Assembly (NCBI GenBank): GCA_036478235.1 | Contig: JAZGDZ010000040.1 | Coordinates: 1-64,000 of the forward strand | Length of the DNA: 64,000 nt | Source of the DNA: JACZWZ01 sp036478235 | GTDB lineage: Bacteria > Actinomycetota > Acidimicrobiia > Spongiisociales > UBA11373 | Reading direction: 5' to 3' | Part shown: piece after piece, positions 1 to 8,113 of the stretch | Numbering within the stretch: position 1 is the stretch's first letter | Layout: the number at the start of each line of letters is the position of its first letter | Program-made: the position numbers and the translations under genes | The notes under the pieces: model-generated | Database searches by the model: none | What the model was told of the DNA's origin: nothing | Seen by the model: only the letters and a program-made list of their open reading frames with translations

Positions 1-1
1 G

Positions 2-448
2 GTCGAGGAGCCGCTCAAGACACCGGCTGCTCGCCGCACGGTGAGCTTTCCTGCCTTCCTCGCCGAGGAACTGGCGGCGCACCTGGCGGCGCACCCGGGT
101 GAGGACGGCTACGTGTTCACCGCTCCGAAGGGTGGACGGCTCCGGCTCAACCAGTTCCGGAGGCGGATGTGGTATCCGGCGGTACGGGAATCGGTCGGTG
201 AGCCGATGCGTCCGCACGACCTGCGCCACACCCACGTGGCGCTCCTCATAGCCGCAGGCGAGGACCCGTATGTGATCTCGAAGCGCCTGGGCCACGCTTC
301 GATCCGCACGACCTACGACGTCTACGGACACCTCTTCCAGGGACGGGACAAGGAAGCGGCCAATGCCCTCGAGGTGGCCCGAGCGCGGTCTCTCGCGGAC
401 TCCTCGCGGACTCTGGACGGATCGAAGGTCGTTCGGCTCAACTCCTAA
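2..448 (+). CDS. Tyrosine recombinase/integrase, C-terminal part (cut by window edge)
   Basis: The frame is open from the window edge to a TAA at 446-448, so only the C-terminal catalytic part is present. A GTG at 41 lies inside the domain and is not the true start. The catalytic features of phage-type tyrosine recombinases are visible: HDLRHTHVALL carries the His and Arg, LGHAS carries the next His, and the nucleophile is the Tyr in TYDVYGHLF. The family cuts and rejoins DNA at attachment sites, commonly in tRNA genes. Here the gene ends about 40 bp from the 3' end of tRNA-Ala, the usual arrangement for an integrated element, so the element probably extends to the left of the window. Confidence 0.93.
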   Translation, partial: VEEPLKTPAARRTVSFPAFLAEELAAHLAAHPGEDGYVFTAPKGGRLRLNQFRRRMWYPAVRESVGEPMRPHDLRHTHVALLIAAGEDPYVISKRLGHASIRTTYDVYGHLFQGRDKEAANALEVARARSLADSSRTLDGSKVVRLNS

Positions 449-453
449 GGGCC

Positions 454-480
454 GAAAGCCCTTGTGGCACAAGGGCTTTC
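454..480. terminator. Hairpin terminator between integrase and tRNA-Ala
   Basis: A perfect 12-bp stem (454-465 against 469-480) closes a 3-base GGC loop. It follows the integrase stop by 5 bases and lies just beyond the tRNA-Ala 3' end on the other strand, so it can serve both convergent units. The T-run is short (three T in the right arm). Confidence 0.7.
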
Positions 481-485
481 TCAAG

Positions 486-559
486 TGGAGGTGACGGGAT
501 TCGAACCCGTGGCCTCTTGCATGCCATGCAAGCGCTCTGCCGAGCTGAGCTACACCCCC
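486..559 (-). tRNA. tRNA-Ala(GGC)
   Basis: The minus strand folds into a 74-nt cloverleaf. The acceptor 5' arm GGGGGTG pairs with CACCTCC, the D-arm is TAGCTCAGCTCGGCAGAGC, the anticodon loop ATGGCAT gives GGC, and the T-loop is TTCGAAT. The discriminator is A and no CCA is encoded. The 3' end points at the integrase gene, so the tRNA 3' half is a likely attachment site. Confidence 0.95.
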
Positions 560-587
560 GAGCGGGCGGCAGTGTATCAGTCGGTCA

Positions 588-917
588 TCATGAGACTGCC
601 GGCTCAAATGAGAGCCGCGGGGCGTCGGCCCAGAGACGTTCCAGGTCGTAGTAGGCCCGGGTCTCCTGATCGAACACGTGGACGATCACGTCGCCGTAGT
701 CGAGCAGGACCCAGGTGGCGTCGTCCATGCCCTCACGTCGCAGGGGCCGGCGGTCGACCTCCTTCAGCTTCAACTCGGTCTCCTCAGCCAGCGTCAACAC
801 ATGCCGACGCGAGGTCCCGGCGGCGATGATGAAGACATCCGTGATGACGATGAGTCCGGAGACGTCGAGTAGGGCGATGTCGAGACCCTTCTTGTCATCA
901 ATGGCGGCGGCCGCCAC
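588..917 (-). CDS. rsfS: Ribosomal silencing factor RsfS
   Basis: This 109-residue protein starts at GTG. It has the RsfS/YbeB/Iojap fold signature, with GLDIALLDVSGLIVITDVF near the start, then GTSRRHV and DDATWVLLDYGDVIVHVF, and an acidic-aromatic tail (YYDLERLWADAP). The family binds ribosomal protein L14 on the 50S subunit and blocks subunit joining when nutrients are short. It lies downstream of the LytR-like gene and nadD on the same strand; the nadD-(LytR)-rsfS order is common in Gram-positive genomes. Length is normal for the family. Confidence 0.95.
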   Translation of the reverse strand: MAAAAIDDKKGLDIALLDVSGLIVITDVFIIAAGTSRRHVLTLAEETELKLKEVDRRPLRREGMDDATWVLLDYGDVIVHVFDQETRAYYDLERLWADAPRLSFEPAVS

Positions 918-959
918 CTGTGCTGTTCTCGATGTCTCTGGATGGATCGAGATGAACGA

Positions 960-2138
960 TCACCCTTCCCCGGATGGAATGTCGTGCCCGACGATGATAG
1001 AGACGTCGACGACACCGGACGGCGCCTGCACCTCCAAGAACAGCAGGCCGCGGCCGAGGATGTCGACGATGTCGCGCGCCGCCTGTTCGGCTTGATCTCC
1101 TTGGGCCACGACGAGAGTCTCTTCGTAGTCGAAATGGTCCGCGTTGTCGGTTCGAATGAGGCGATAGCCGTCGCGAACGAGAATCGTCGCCACCGAGGCC
1201 GTGGTGCCGATCCTCCCGTTGCCGTTGAGGATCTCGATCCGAGGCCGTCCCTCGGGGCGCAACAGGAGGTGGCCCAGGCGCTGACGCACGAAATCGTCTG
1301 CCTGGTTGCCGGCCGGGAAGAGCGCGTCAACGCCGGTGACCGATTGGGCTCCCAGCACCGGCACCGTGGCGATCAGCGCTTCGGGATCGGCCGCCACCGT
1401 GACGAGTAAGTCGGCGGCATCGGCGGCACCCGCTCCGCCGGCGGCGGTGATCCGATCCGCCACACCGGGGTCCGCGGCCACCGAGTCGAGAATGGCGCGC
1501 CAGACACCGGCCTGGCGCTGCAGCCACTCGAACCCATCACCTGCGCCCTCGGTGACGAGCAGCGCCTCCAGCTGATCGGAATCCACCTCGGTGATGCCAT
1601 CGGGAACGACCCGCGACACCGAGCCGTCGGCGGCCTCGACGAACAAGGGCGCCGACAGCTCTACAGCCACCGAACCCGTGCCCGCCCGAGCGATCGAGCC
1701 CGCCGGCAGGGCGGAGACCCCGTCGATCCGGATGCCGAATTGGTTGGTCACCGCCAGGGCCGCCAGATCGGGGCCGCCGAAGATCAACGCATCCACCAGA
1801 CGAAACTCTCCGAATCCGGGCACGGCCAACAGGAGATCTTGCGGCAAGACGACCAGGAGTGGAGGGCCGCTCGGATCGGCCACGAGGAGGGCGAATGCGG
1901 CATCCTCTTCCCCCGAGCCGAGCACCAAGAGGACACTGGCCGACTCGCCCTCTCGGCTTCGCAGACCCACCTCGGTGCTCGGTTCGGCCTCTCCCAGGTC
2001 CCGCAGCCTGGTGGACCAACCGGCGACGACATCCCACACCGCGCCGCCCGCGTCGGCCAAACGGGAACGCAAGAGGAATCCGCTTGCCAGCACCGCCACC
2101 AGCAACGCCGCGACCTGCCAGCGACGCCGGCTACTCAT
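960..2138 (-). CDS. LytR/LCP-like membrane-anchored protein with LytR_C domain
   Basis: A 392-residue protein with a basic N-terminus and one membrane segment (about residues 8-25). Residues 65-230 resemble an LCP (LytR-CpsA-Psr) domain: VLLVLGSG, then VLPQDLLLAVPGF and VDALIFGGPDLA. LCP enzymes attach glycopolymers to peptidoglycan. The arginine of the usual SIPRD motif is Gln here and the DSR motif is absent, so catalytic activity is doubtful. The last 90 residues (RIEILNGNGRIGTTASVA onward) match the LytR_C domain well. It overlaps nadD by 8 bp and precedes rsfS, so it is probably co-transcribed. It could be an accessory or scaffold protein of the envelope. Confidence 0.78.
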   Translation of the reverse strand: MSSRRRWQVAALLVAVLASGFLLRSRLADAGGAVWDVVAGWSTRLRDLGEAEPSTEVGLRSREGESASVLLVLGSGEEDAAFALLVADPSGPPLLVVLPQDLLLAVPGFGEFRLVDALIFGGPDLAALAVTNQFGIRIDGVSALPAGSIARAGTGSVAVELSAPLFVEAADGSVSRVVPDGITEVDSDQLEALLVTEGAGDGFEWLQRQAGVWRAILDSVAADPGVADRITAAGGAGAADAADLLVTVAADPEALIATVPVLGAQSVTGVDALFPAGNQADDFVRQRLGHLLLRPEGRPRIEILNGNGRIGTTASVATILVRDGYRLIRTDNADHFDYEETLVVAQGDQAEQAARDIVDILGRGLLFLEVQAPSGVVDVSIIVGHDIPSGEG

Positions 2139-2697
2139 ACAGGTTGTGTTGTATCAGGTAGCCGTGGACGGAATCCGGCACGTAGAACCGGATGCTGCGC
2201 CCATCGCGTACCCGCTGCCGGAGCATCGTGCCGCTGATGGGCAGCTCGGGAAGATCGAGCCACCGATGGTCGTCGAGAATTCGATCGACCTGGGATCTCT
2301 CCACCCCCGGGCGCGGCATGACTGCGATCGTCACTCGATCCATCACATCTCGCGCCCGATGCCACGTCGGCAAACCGACGGCGGCGTCCGCCCCGATGAT
2401 GAGAACGATGTCCTCGGAGGGTTCGAGGGACTCCAGCGTGTCGATGGTGTAGGTCCATCCCTGCCGGCGCACTTCCCGGTCGTCGGCGGCGAAGTACTCC
2501 GCCCCGTCGATGGCGAGCAGCGTCATCTGCCACCGGTCGGCGGCGGCCGAGACGCCGCGTTCGGCCTTCTGCCATGGCGATCCTGCCGGCATGAAGGTGA
2601 CGACGTCGAGGTTCAGGTCGCGATACGCAGCCTCACCGCCCATCAGATGGGCGAGATGCGGAGGGTCGAATGTGCCGCCGAGAATCCCGCGTCGCAC
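2131..2697 (-). CDS. nadD: Nicotinate-nucleotide adenylyltransferase
   Basis: Converts nicotinate mononucleotide and ATP to deamido-NAD in NAD biosynthesis. I chose the GTG at 2697 because the family begins a few residues before GILGGTFDPPHLAH, which carries the HxxH-type nucleotide-binding motif; longer starts would add about 46 unrelated residues. The C-terminal motif PISGTMLRQRV is the ISSTxIR-type ATP-binding motif. This gives 188 residues, normal for the family. The start region overlaps the end of the upstream M23-fold gene by 65 bp and the stop overlaps the LytR-like gene by 8 bp. Confidence 0.93.
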   Translation of the reverse strand: MRRGILGGTFDPPHLAHLMGGEAAYRDLNLDVVTFMPAGSPWQKAERGVSAAADRWQMTLLAIDGAEYFAADDREVRRQGWTYTIDTLESLEPSEDIVLIIGADAAVGLPTWHRARDVMDRVTIAVMPRPGVERSQVDRILDDHRWLDLPELPISGTMLRQRVRDGRSIRFYVPDSVHGYLIQHNLYE

Positions 2698-3184
2698 GGC
2701 CGAGAGGATAGGAGGACGCGGCCGGAACACCGCGGAGACGAACCCCTCGGCCCGGGAGAAGACGGCAAGTACCAATGAGCGGCGCGACGTAGAGGTCGCC
2801 GATCCGGACCGAGTAGTGAACCGCGGCCACACCATGATCGATTCCGCTCGTTCCTATGACCTCGCCGCGCTCGACCCTGTCACCGAGCTTGACCCCGGCG
2901 GTGGCGAGGTAGGAATACGAAGTGCGCACACCACCCCCGTGGTGGACCGTCACCGAGAGCCGGCCGGCGACTCTCCCTGAGAACGTGACGACCCCCTCGG
3001 CGGCTGCCGACACCGAGGATCCCGGTACCGCGACCAGATCGACACCCCAGTGGCCGCCGTATTCGCCCAAGGGAGCAAAGCCGCGAGCGACCCTCCCCTC
3101 GACGGGAGCGTCGAAGGGACAGACCGGGACACCGGTGAGGAGGATGAGGAGGGCGAGGATCATCGCGGCGTAGAGCCGCGACAA
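2633..3184 (-). CDS. Secreted M23-fold (LytM) protein, probably lacking the catalytic His
   Basis: A 183-residue protein with an N-terminal signal sequence (RLYAAMILALLILLTGVPVC). The annotated start is TTG; an ATG lies 7 codons in. The M23/LytM core follows: GGHWGVDLVA supplies two zinc ligands (His, Asp) and AVHYSVRIGD corresponds to the usual HLHFEVR. The first His of the HxH motif is Ala, while the zinc-binding second His remains. Active M23 endopeptidases need that residue, so this may be a non-catalytic regulator, as EnvC and NlpD are. The C-terminus runs about 35 residues past the domain into nadD in another frame. Confidence 0.8.
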   Translation of the reverse strand: MSRLYAAMILALLILLTGVPVCPFDAPVEGRVARGFAPLGEYGGHWGVDLVAVPGSSVSAAAEGVVTFSGRVAGRLSVTVHHGGGVRTSYSYLATAGVKLGDRVERGEVIGTSGIDHGVAAVHYSVRIGDLYVAPLIGTCRLLPGRGVRLRGVPAASSYPLGRATRDSRRHIRPSASRPSDGR

Positions 3185-3218
3185 CCGTATCGACGCAGAA
3201 AGATGCCCGGAAGAGGGT

Positions 3219-3340
3219 TAGAGGACGCGCCCATAGGCGCGAACTCGGCGGCCTGGGGCTGGGGACCCGGGCCGCACAGCGATGAGCCGTACGGCGAAGA
3301 GCCATCAACATGGAGGACGCGCCGATAGGCGCGGGCGCCC
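3219..3340 (+). repeat. Hairpin-rich intergenic repeat, copy 1
   Basis: Starts with the module GCGCGCCCATAGGCGCG (a hairpin), followed by CTCGGCGGCCTGGGGCTGGG and then GCGATGAGCCGTACGGCGAA GAGCCATC, ending in a second hairpin GACGCGCCGATAGGCGCGG. The same modules recur near 21.1-21.4, 24.9, 49.2-49.4 and 63.8 kb. It fills the gap between the receiver gene stop and the M23-fold gene start. Confidence 0.85.
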
Positions 3341-3733
3341 TTAGGCGATTCCGACGGCCACGTCCGGACCGTTGAGGAGGGACAGCGCCACCCCGCGCAG
3401 GTCGTCGGGCCGGAACGGCTTCGTGAGGAAGGCGTCGGCGCCGCCGCGGTCCGCCCGCTCTCGCGTCTCCTCCTGGGCGTGAGCGGTGAGGACCAGGACT
3501 TTCATCTCCCCGGTTCGCGGGTCGCTCCTGATCCGCTCGAGCACTTCCCACCCATCCATCCTGGGCAGACCGACGTCGAGGATCACGAGATCCGGAGAAT
3601 CCTGGAGCGCTGCTTCGAGTCCGCTCGGTCCGTCCGACCGGGTGTCGACCTCGACGCCCGTAGGACGAAGGCACACGGTGATCAGCCGCTGGATCACAGC
3701 CGAATCCTCTACGACGAGCACTCTGTGGGGCAC
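3341..3733 (-). CDS. Single-domain response regulator (CheY-like)
   Basis: 130 residues starting at GTG 3733, preceded by the ribosome site GGAAAGGGA. The receiver fold is complete: VLVVEDSA (acidic pocket), LVILDVGLPRMDGWEVL (phospho-acceptor Asp), VLVLTAH (conserved Thr) and FLTKPFRPDDL (conserved Lys). There is no output domain, so it would act through protein contacts or in a phosphorelay. No partner kinase is next to it; the neighbour downstream is the M23-fold gene, with a repeat between, and upstream lies the VWA gene, about 80 bp away. Confidence 0.92.
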   Translation of the reverse strand: MPHRVLVVEDSAVIQRLITVCLRPTGVEVDTRSDGPSGLEAALQDSPDLVILDVGLPRMDGWEVLERIRSDPRTGEMKVLVLTAHAQEETRERADRGGADAFLTKPFRPDDLRGVALSLLNGPDVAVGIA

Positions 3734-3813
3734 AAGGATGGTCCCTTTCCGCGAGCGAACCTCCGTTCGCCTCCTCGCCGTGAGATATCGACACGCCCGT
3801 GGGCAATCTTGAG

Positions 3814-5262
3814 TCAGGCCAGCGGCCGCTGCGGGCGGACCGTCGGAACCGCAGCCCGCTCGACGAACCGTTCCAACTGGCGAATGCTCCGCACCTCGTA
3901 TACGGCATCGCACCAGGGCGCGTAGACACCCATCAGCGAGTCACCCGTGTCCCAATATCGGTTGGGTTCGGGGTTCAGCCAGAACAGTGAGCGGGCCCTG
4001 CGAGCGATGGCCCGAAGCGCCGCGGCGTTCGGGTCGTGGTAATTGCTCCTGGCGTCGCCGGTGACGATGACGGTGGACCGTGACGTCACGGCTTCGTCGA
4101 GGAACGCGTCTCGAAAACGCCCGAAGGCGTTCCCGTAGTCGCTGTGCCCGTCGAGCCAGACGACCTCGGCTTCGGTTCCAATACGCCGCATGGCTTCCGC
4201 GAAGTCAACACCGGGCCCGAAGAACCCGGTCACCTCGTCGATCGAGTCGATGAACGCATAGGAGCGAACCCTGCTGAATTGGGCGGCTATGCCGTAGACA
4301 ATCTGCATGGTGAATCGGGCAAACGTCGCCACCGACCCCGAGATGTCGCAGAGGAGAACGATCTCGGGCTTACCGGGGCGGGGACGCCGAAATCTCGGAT
4401 CGGCGGGCACACCGCCGGTCGAAAGCGCCGCCCGCATCGTCCTTCTGACGTCAAGCCGTCCCCTTGCTCCCCGCCTGCGACGCTGTGACAGCCTGGTGGC
4501 GAGCCTACGGCTCAGCGGATGAATGACGCGTTCGACCTCGACCAGCTCGTCCCGCGTGGCCGCCGACAGGTCGACGTCCTCGACGAGGGGGCGCCGCAGA
4601 GTCCTCGCCACCGCCCGCGGGCCCCGGTCGGCGACCAACCTCGCCCGAATCTCGGAACGGACCATCTCTCGCACTTGCTCGAGGCGTCGCTGAACCTCCT
4701 CGACGACGAGCCGCCGTTCGAGAGAAGGCGCATCGACATCGAGCAGGGCATTCAGCAGCTCCTGCTCGACGTCGTCGATCTGCAGTCTCCGCATCACCCG
4801 GTACATGTAATAGGCGCCCCCGACCGGGCGCCCCGGCTCGATGCCGGCGAGCCGATCGACCGCGGTTCGAACCACGGCCTGGAGCAGAGGCTCGTCCCGA
4901 TCGCGCAGCGATCGCAGCAATGCCGCCACGAGATCGGACGCGTCTTCGGAATCGCCGCCTCCCCCGCCGCCGCCTCCCCTGAAACCCGAGAGCAGCGCCA
5001 TGGCCGCCTCCCGACGCGCCTCCATCTCGTCCGATCCGGCGACGGGACCCGTCAGGGAAAAGAACACTTCGAATGCCGCCTCGAACGCCCTGTGGTGGCG
5101 AGCGTTCTTGACGAGCGTCGATCCCAGCGCCGCCTTGAGGCCCGAGCGCGACCCGAGGTCGACGTGCTCCAGAGCCCGGGCGGCGTCGATTGTCTCCACC
5201 ATCGACACCGGTATGCCTACCTCTCGCAGCTCCTCCACAAACCCCGTGAGGATCCCGAGCAT
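3814..5262 (-). CDS. VWA-domain protein, CoxE-like
   Basis: 482 residues from ATG 5262, which sits in a TGATG junction with the MoxR ATPase stop. The N-terminal part is helical and has a run of eight Gly (GFRGGGGGGGGDSED) near residue 100. The C-terminal half is a von Willebrand A domain with a MIDAS motif DISGS (in EIVLLCDISGSVATF) and a later TGDARSNY. CoxE/YehP-type VWA proteins pair with MoxR AAA ATPases as chaperones that insert metals or remodel target complexes. The two genes form an obvious unit here; no CO dehydrogenase genes are in the window, so the client is unknown. Confidence 0.88.
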   Translation of the reverse strand: MLGILTGFVEELREVGIPVSMVETIDAARALEHVDLGSRSGLKAALGSTLVKNARHHRAFEAAFEVFFSLTGPVAGSDEMEARREAAMALLSGFRGGGGGGGGDSEDASDLVAALLRSLRDRDEPLLQAVVRTAVDRLAGIEPGRPVGGAYYMYRVMRRLQIDDVEQELLNALLDVDAPSLERRLVVEEVQRRLEQVREMVRSEIRARLVADRGPRAVARTLRRPLVEDVDLSAATRDELVEVERVIHPLSRRLATRLSQRRRRGARGRLDVRRTMRAALSTGGVPADPRFRRPRPGKPEIVLLCDISGSVATFARFTMQIVYGIAAQFSRVRSYAFIDSIDEVTGFFGPGVDFAEAMRRIGTEAEVVWLDGHSDYGNAFGRFRDAFLDEAVTSRSTVIVTGDARSNYHDPNAAALRAIARRARSLFWLNPEPNRYWDTGDSLMGVYAPWCDAVYEVRSIRQLERFVERAAVPTVRPQRPLA

Positions 5263-6116
5263 CAGTCCCCGGCCAGGGACGCCGCCACCTTCTCGACGTC
5301 GGACTGGTACTTGAGCAGCACGTGCAACGTGTCGTTCACGGCGTCGTCGTCGAGACGCTCGACACCGAGAGCCAGCAGCGTCCTGGCCCAATCGAGCGAC
5401 TCGCTGACCGATGGTGGCTTGCGAATCGGCTCAGAGCGGATGGAGGCGACCACCCGGGACATGCTCTCGGCGAGAGATTCCGGCAGCTCCGGAACCCTCG
5501 TCAGCAGGATCTCCGTCTCGCGCTCGATGGTCGGATACGCGATGTGTAGGAACAAGCAGCGCCTCTTCAGCGCCTCGGAGAGCTCCCGCGTGTTGTTCGA
5601 CGTCAGCACCACCATCGGCCGGGAAACAGCCTTTATCGTGCCCAACTCGGGTATCGAAACCTGGAAGTCGCTGAGGATCTCGAGGAGAAGCGCCTCGGTC
5701 TCCATCTCGACGCGGTCGATCTCGTCTATGAGCAGGACGACGGGATCGACCGATCTGATCGCCTCCAGCAGGGGACGAGTGAGCAGGAAGGGTTCGCTGA
5801 AGATGTCCTCCTCGATCTCGGACCAGGCGGCTTGCTCGTCGGCCTGGATCCGCAACAGCTGCTTTCGGTAGTTCCACTCGTAGAGCGCCTTTGCCTCATC
5901 GAGTCCCTCATAGCACTGCAATCGGATGAGACGCCTGCCGAGGGCAGCCGCCAGTGCCTTGGCCAGCTCGGTCTTGCCGACACCGGCCGGCCCCTCGACG
6001 AGGATCGGCTTGTCGAGCCGCTCGGCGAGGAAGACGACCTGAGCGATCCGCTCATCGGGTAGGTAGCCCTGGGCCCGGAGGGCATCTGCGATGTCGCCGG
6101 GAGTGGCTGATGTCAT
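5262..6116 (-). CDS. MoxR-family AAA+ ATPase
   Basis: 284 residues from the ATG at 6116; an ATG 8 codons upstream is also possible. Motifs are Walker A GPAGVGKT, Walker B VVLLIDEIDR, sensor 1 TSNNTRELSEALKRR and the arginine finger region, as in MoxR ATPases (CoxD/YehL type). The stop overlaps the VWA gene start, strongly indicating translational coupling and a joint chaperone function. The gene lies 44 bp downstream of obg on the same strand. Confidence 0.92.
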   Translation of the reverse strand: MTSATPGDIADALRAQGYLPDERIAQVVFLAERLDKPILVEGPAGVGKTELAKALAAALGRRLIRLQCYEGLDEAKALYEWNYRKQLLRIQADEQAAWSEIEEDIFSEPFLLTRPLLEAIRSVDPVVLLIDEIDRVEMETEALLLEILSDFQVSIPELGTIKAVSRPMVVLTSNNTRELSEALKRRCLFLHIAYPTIERETEILLTRVPELPESLAESMSRVVASIRSEPIRKPPSVSESLDWARTLLALGVERLDDDAVNDTLHVLLKYQSDVEKVAASLAGD

Positions 6117-6160
6117 GGCGGCCGAGTGTAGGAGCGGCACACCGGTGGAGCCTCCGCCGA

Positions 6161-7420
6161 CTAGACAGCCTCGTCGTCGGAGAATTCGAAGACGATCTTG
6201 CCGATCTGAACCTCGTCCCCCTCGACCGCGCCCAGGCGACGAAGGGCCTCGTCGACCCCGGCGGCGGCGAGGCGACGGGCCGCGAGATCCGCCGCTTCTG
6301 GCTTCGTGAGATCGTCGAACGCCACGGCCCTCTCGGCGAGGCGGCCGGTGACTACCCAGCGCTCGCCCTCGCGGCCGATCTCGAACCCGGCCGGCAATGG
6401 CCGGTGCAGCACATACCCCTCTCCCGCGAGGGCGAGCTTCTCGGCCCGATCGACCGCGTCTGCGATCTCATGGAGCAGCCGGTCCACCCCGAGACCCGTG
6501 ATCGCTGAGATCACATGGGGAACGACCCCCATCACCTCCAGGCTCACTGCCGCCGCTTCGGCTTCGCCCAGATCGGATTTCGCCACGGCCACCAGCTCGG
6601 CGCGGGCGGCGAGTCCGGGATCGTGTGCGGCGAGCTCGGTCCGGAGAATCGCCAGCTGTTCGATGCAATCCACCTCCTGCAAGGGCGACGGGTCAAGCAG
6701 GATCACCAGAGCCCGAGCGCGCTCGGCGTGGCGAAGAAACTCGTGGCCAAGACCCCGGCCCTCCGCCGCGCCCTTTATGAGCCCCGGGATGTCGGCGAGC
6801 ACGAAGCGCCGCTCATCGATCTCCACTACCCCGAGGTTGGGCTCGAGTGTCGTAAAGGGGTAATCGGCGATCTTGGGACGTGCGGCTGAGACGCGTGCGA
6901 TGAACGTGCTCTTCCCGGCGTTGGGGAACCCAATGAGAGCCGCATCTGCCAGGAGCCTCAGCTCGAGGATGAACTCGCGCTCCTCGCCGTACTCTCCCTG
7001 TTCGGCGAAGTCGGGAACTGCATTGGCCCGGCTGACCAGCGCTGCGTTCCCCTTCCCGCCCCGGCCTCCAGTGAGGAGCGTGACTCGCTGGCCGGGCTGA
7101 ACGAGATCCGCCAAGACGGTTCCGTCGGCGTCGTGTACCACGGTTCCCGGGGGAACTTCGAGGAGCTCATCGACACCGGCCCGGCCGTGCTTCAGATCCC
7201 CGCTCCCGTGCATTCCGTTCCCGGCGCGGCGATGGGGGCGACGCTGGTAATCGAGAAGAGTCACGAGGCGGTCCGACGCAGCGACGATCACATCGCCGCC
7301 GGGACCGCCGGAACCGCCTACCGGCTTGCCCCGCGGCTTGCCCCGCTGGCGCTTGAAGGACGCCACCCCCGCCCCGCCGTCACCGGCCCGGAGATGGACT
7401 CGAACCCGATCTACGAACAC
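6161..7420 (-). CDS. obg: GTPase Obg/CgtA
   Basis: 419 residues in the standard three-part layout. The glycine-rich Obg domain (DGGAGVASFKRQRGKPRGKP, GGRGGKGNAAL) covers about residues 1-158, the G domain has G1 GFPNAGKST, G3 DIPGLIKGA and G4 AKSD, and a C-terminal OCT domain follows (about 345-419). Obg GTPases assist 50S assembly and link growth to the stringent response. It follows rplU and rpmA on the same strand, the classic rplU-rpmA-obg order. Confidence 0.97.
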   Translation of the reverse strand: MFVDRVRVHLRAGDGGAGVASFKRQRGKPRGKPVGGSGGPGGDVIVAASDRLVTLLDYQRRPHRRAGNGMHGSGDLKHGRAGVDELLEVPPGTVVHDADGTVLADLVQPGQRVTLLTGGRGGKGNAALVSRANAVPDFAEQGEYGEEREFILELRLLADAALIGFPNAGKSTFIARVSAARPKIADYPFTTLEPNLGVVEIDERRFVLADIPGLIKGAAEGRGLGHEFLRHAERARALVILLDPSPLQEVDCIEQLAILRTELAAHDPGLAARAELVAVAKSDLGEAEAAAVSLEVMGVVPHVISAITGLGVDRLLHEIADAVDRAEKLALAGEGYVLHRPLPAGFEIGREGERWVVTGRLAERAVAFDDLTKPEAADLAARRLAAAGVDEALRRLGAVEGDEVQIGKIVFEFSDDEAV

Positions 7421-7444
7421 GGCCCGAAGAGAGCCGGAGCCGGC

Positions 7445-7699
7445 TCAGGCCTCTTCGAGGACGCTGACCTCGTGGCGACCCCGACGGCTGCCGTAGCTGA
7501 CAACGCCCTCGGCTGTGGCGAACAGCGTGTCGTCGCCACCCTTGCCGACGTTGCGTCCGGGATGGATTCTGGTGCCGCGCTGACGGACGAGGATCGCACC
7601 GGCCCTGACCTGCTGGCCGTCGAACACCTTCGGCCCCAGTCGCTGGGCGCGCGAGTCGCGGCCGTTCTTGGTTGAACCGCCGCCCTTGGTCTTGGACAT
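7445..7699 (-). CDS. rpmA: 50S ribosomal protein L27
   Basis: 84 residues with the L27 core GGGSTKNGRDSRAQRLGPK and the basic motif GTRIHPGRNVGKGGDDTLFA. L27 lies near the peptidyl-transferase centre. It starts 1 base after the rplU stop and precedes obg. The N-terminus MSKTKGGGSTK has no cleavable extension of the Firmicutes type. Confidence 0.97.
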   Translation of the reverse strand: MSKTKGGGSTKNGRDSRAQRLGPKVFDGQQVRAGAILVRQRGTRIHPGRNVGKGGDDTLFATAEGVVSYGSRRGRHEVSVLEEA

Positions 7700-7700
7700 C

Positions 7701-8063
7701 TCAGGCCTCCTTGTCGTCGTCGGCCGGTTCGTCTGCAGGCTTCTTCGGGGGTGTCCGCGGCGGCTGGATCTTCGTGATCTCGATCGTCGTGAACTTCTGG
7801 CGATGGCCGCCGCGGCGGCGGTAGCCGGTCTTCGCCTTGTACTTGAAGATGTCTATCTTGCGGCCCGCTCCGTCCCCGATCACCTTCGCCGTGACCTTGG
7901 CAGTCTTGAGCTTGTCTCTGCCCGAGAACACCTTGCCCTTGTCGTTGACCACGAGCAGCGGCGTAAACGTGACATCTCCATCGGCGTTGAGACGCTCGAC
8001 GTCGATGACGTCGCCTTCTTGAACCTTGGCCTGCTTGCCGCCTGCGCGGATGATGGCGTACAT
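7701..8063 (-). CDS. rplU: 50S ribosomal protein L21
   Basis: 120 residues from ATG 8063, with a GAGGTG ribosome site upstream. The L21 core is MYAIIRAGGKQAKVQEGDVI at the start and the signature YKAKTGYRRRGGHRQKFT near residue 80-95. The C-terminus extends by about 20 acidic and proline-rich residues (PPRTPPKKPADEPADDDKEA), a feature of some actinobacterial L21 proteins. First gene of the rplU-rpmA-obg unit. Confidence 0.97.
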   Translation of the reverse strand: MYAIIRAGGKQAKVQEGDVIDVERLNADGDVTFTPLLVVNDKGKVFSGRDKLKTAKVTAKVIGDGAGRKIDIFKYKAKTGYRRRGGHRQKFTTIEITKIQPPRTPPKKPADEPADDDKEA

Positions 8064-8113
8064 GCCTACGAGCACCTCAGAGGGGGAATCGACAGCATGA
8101 TAGCGGCCCGACG

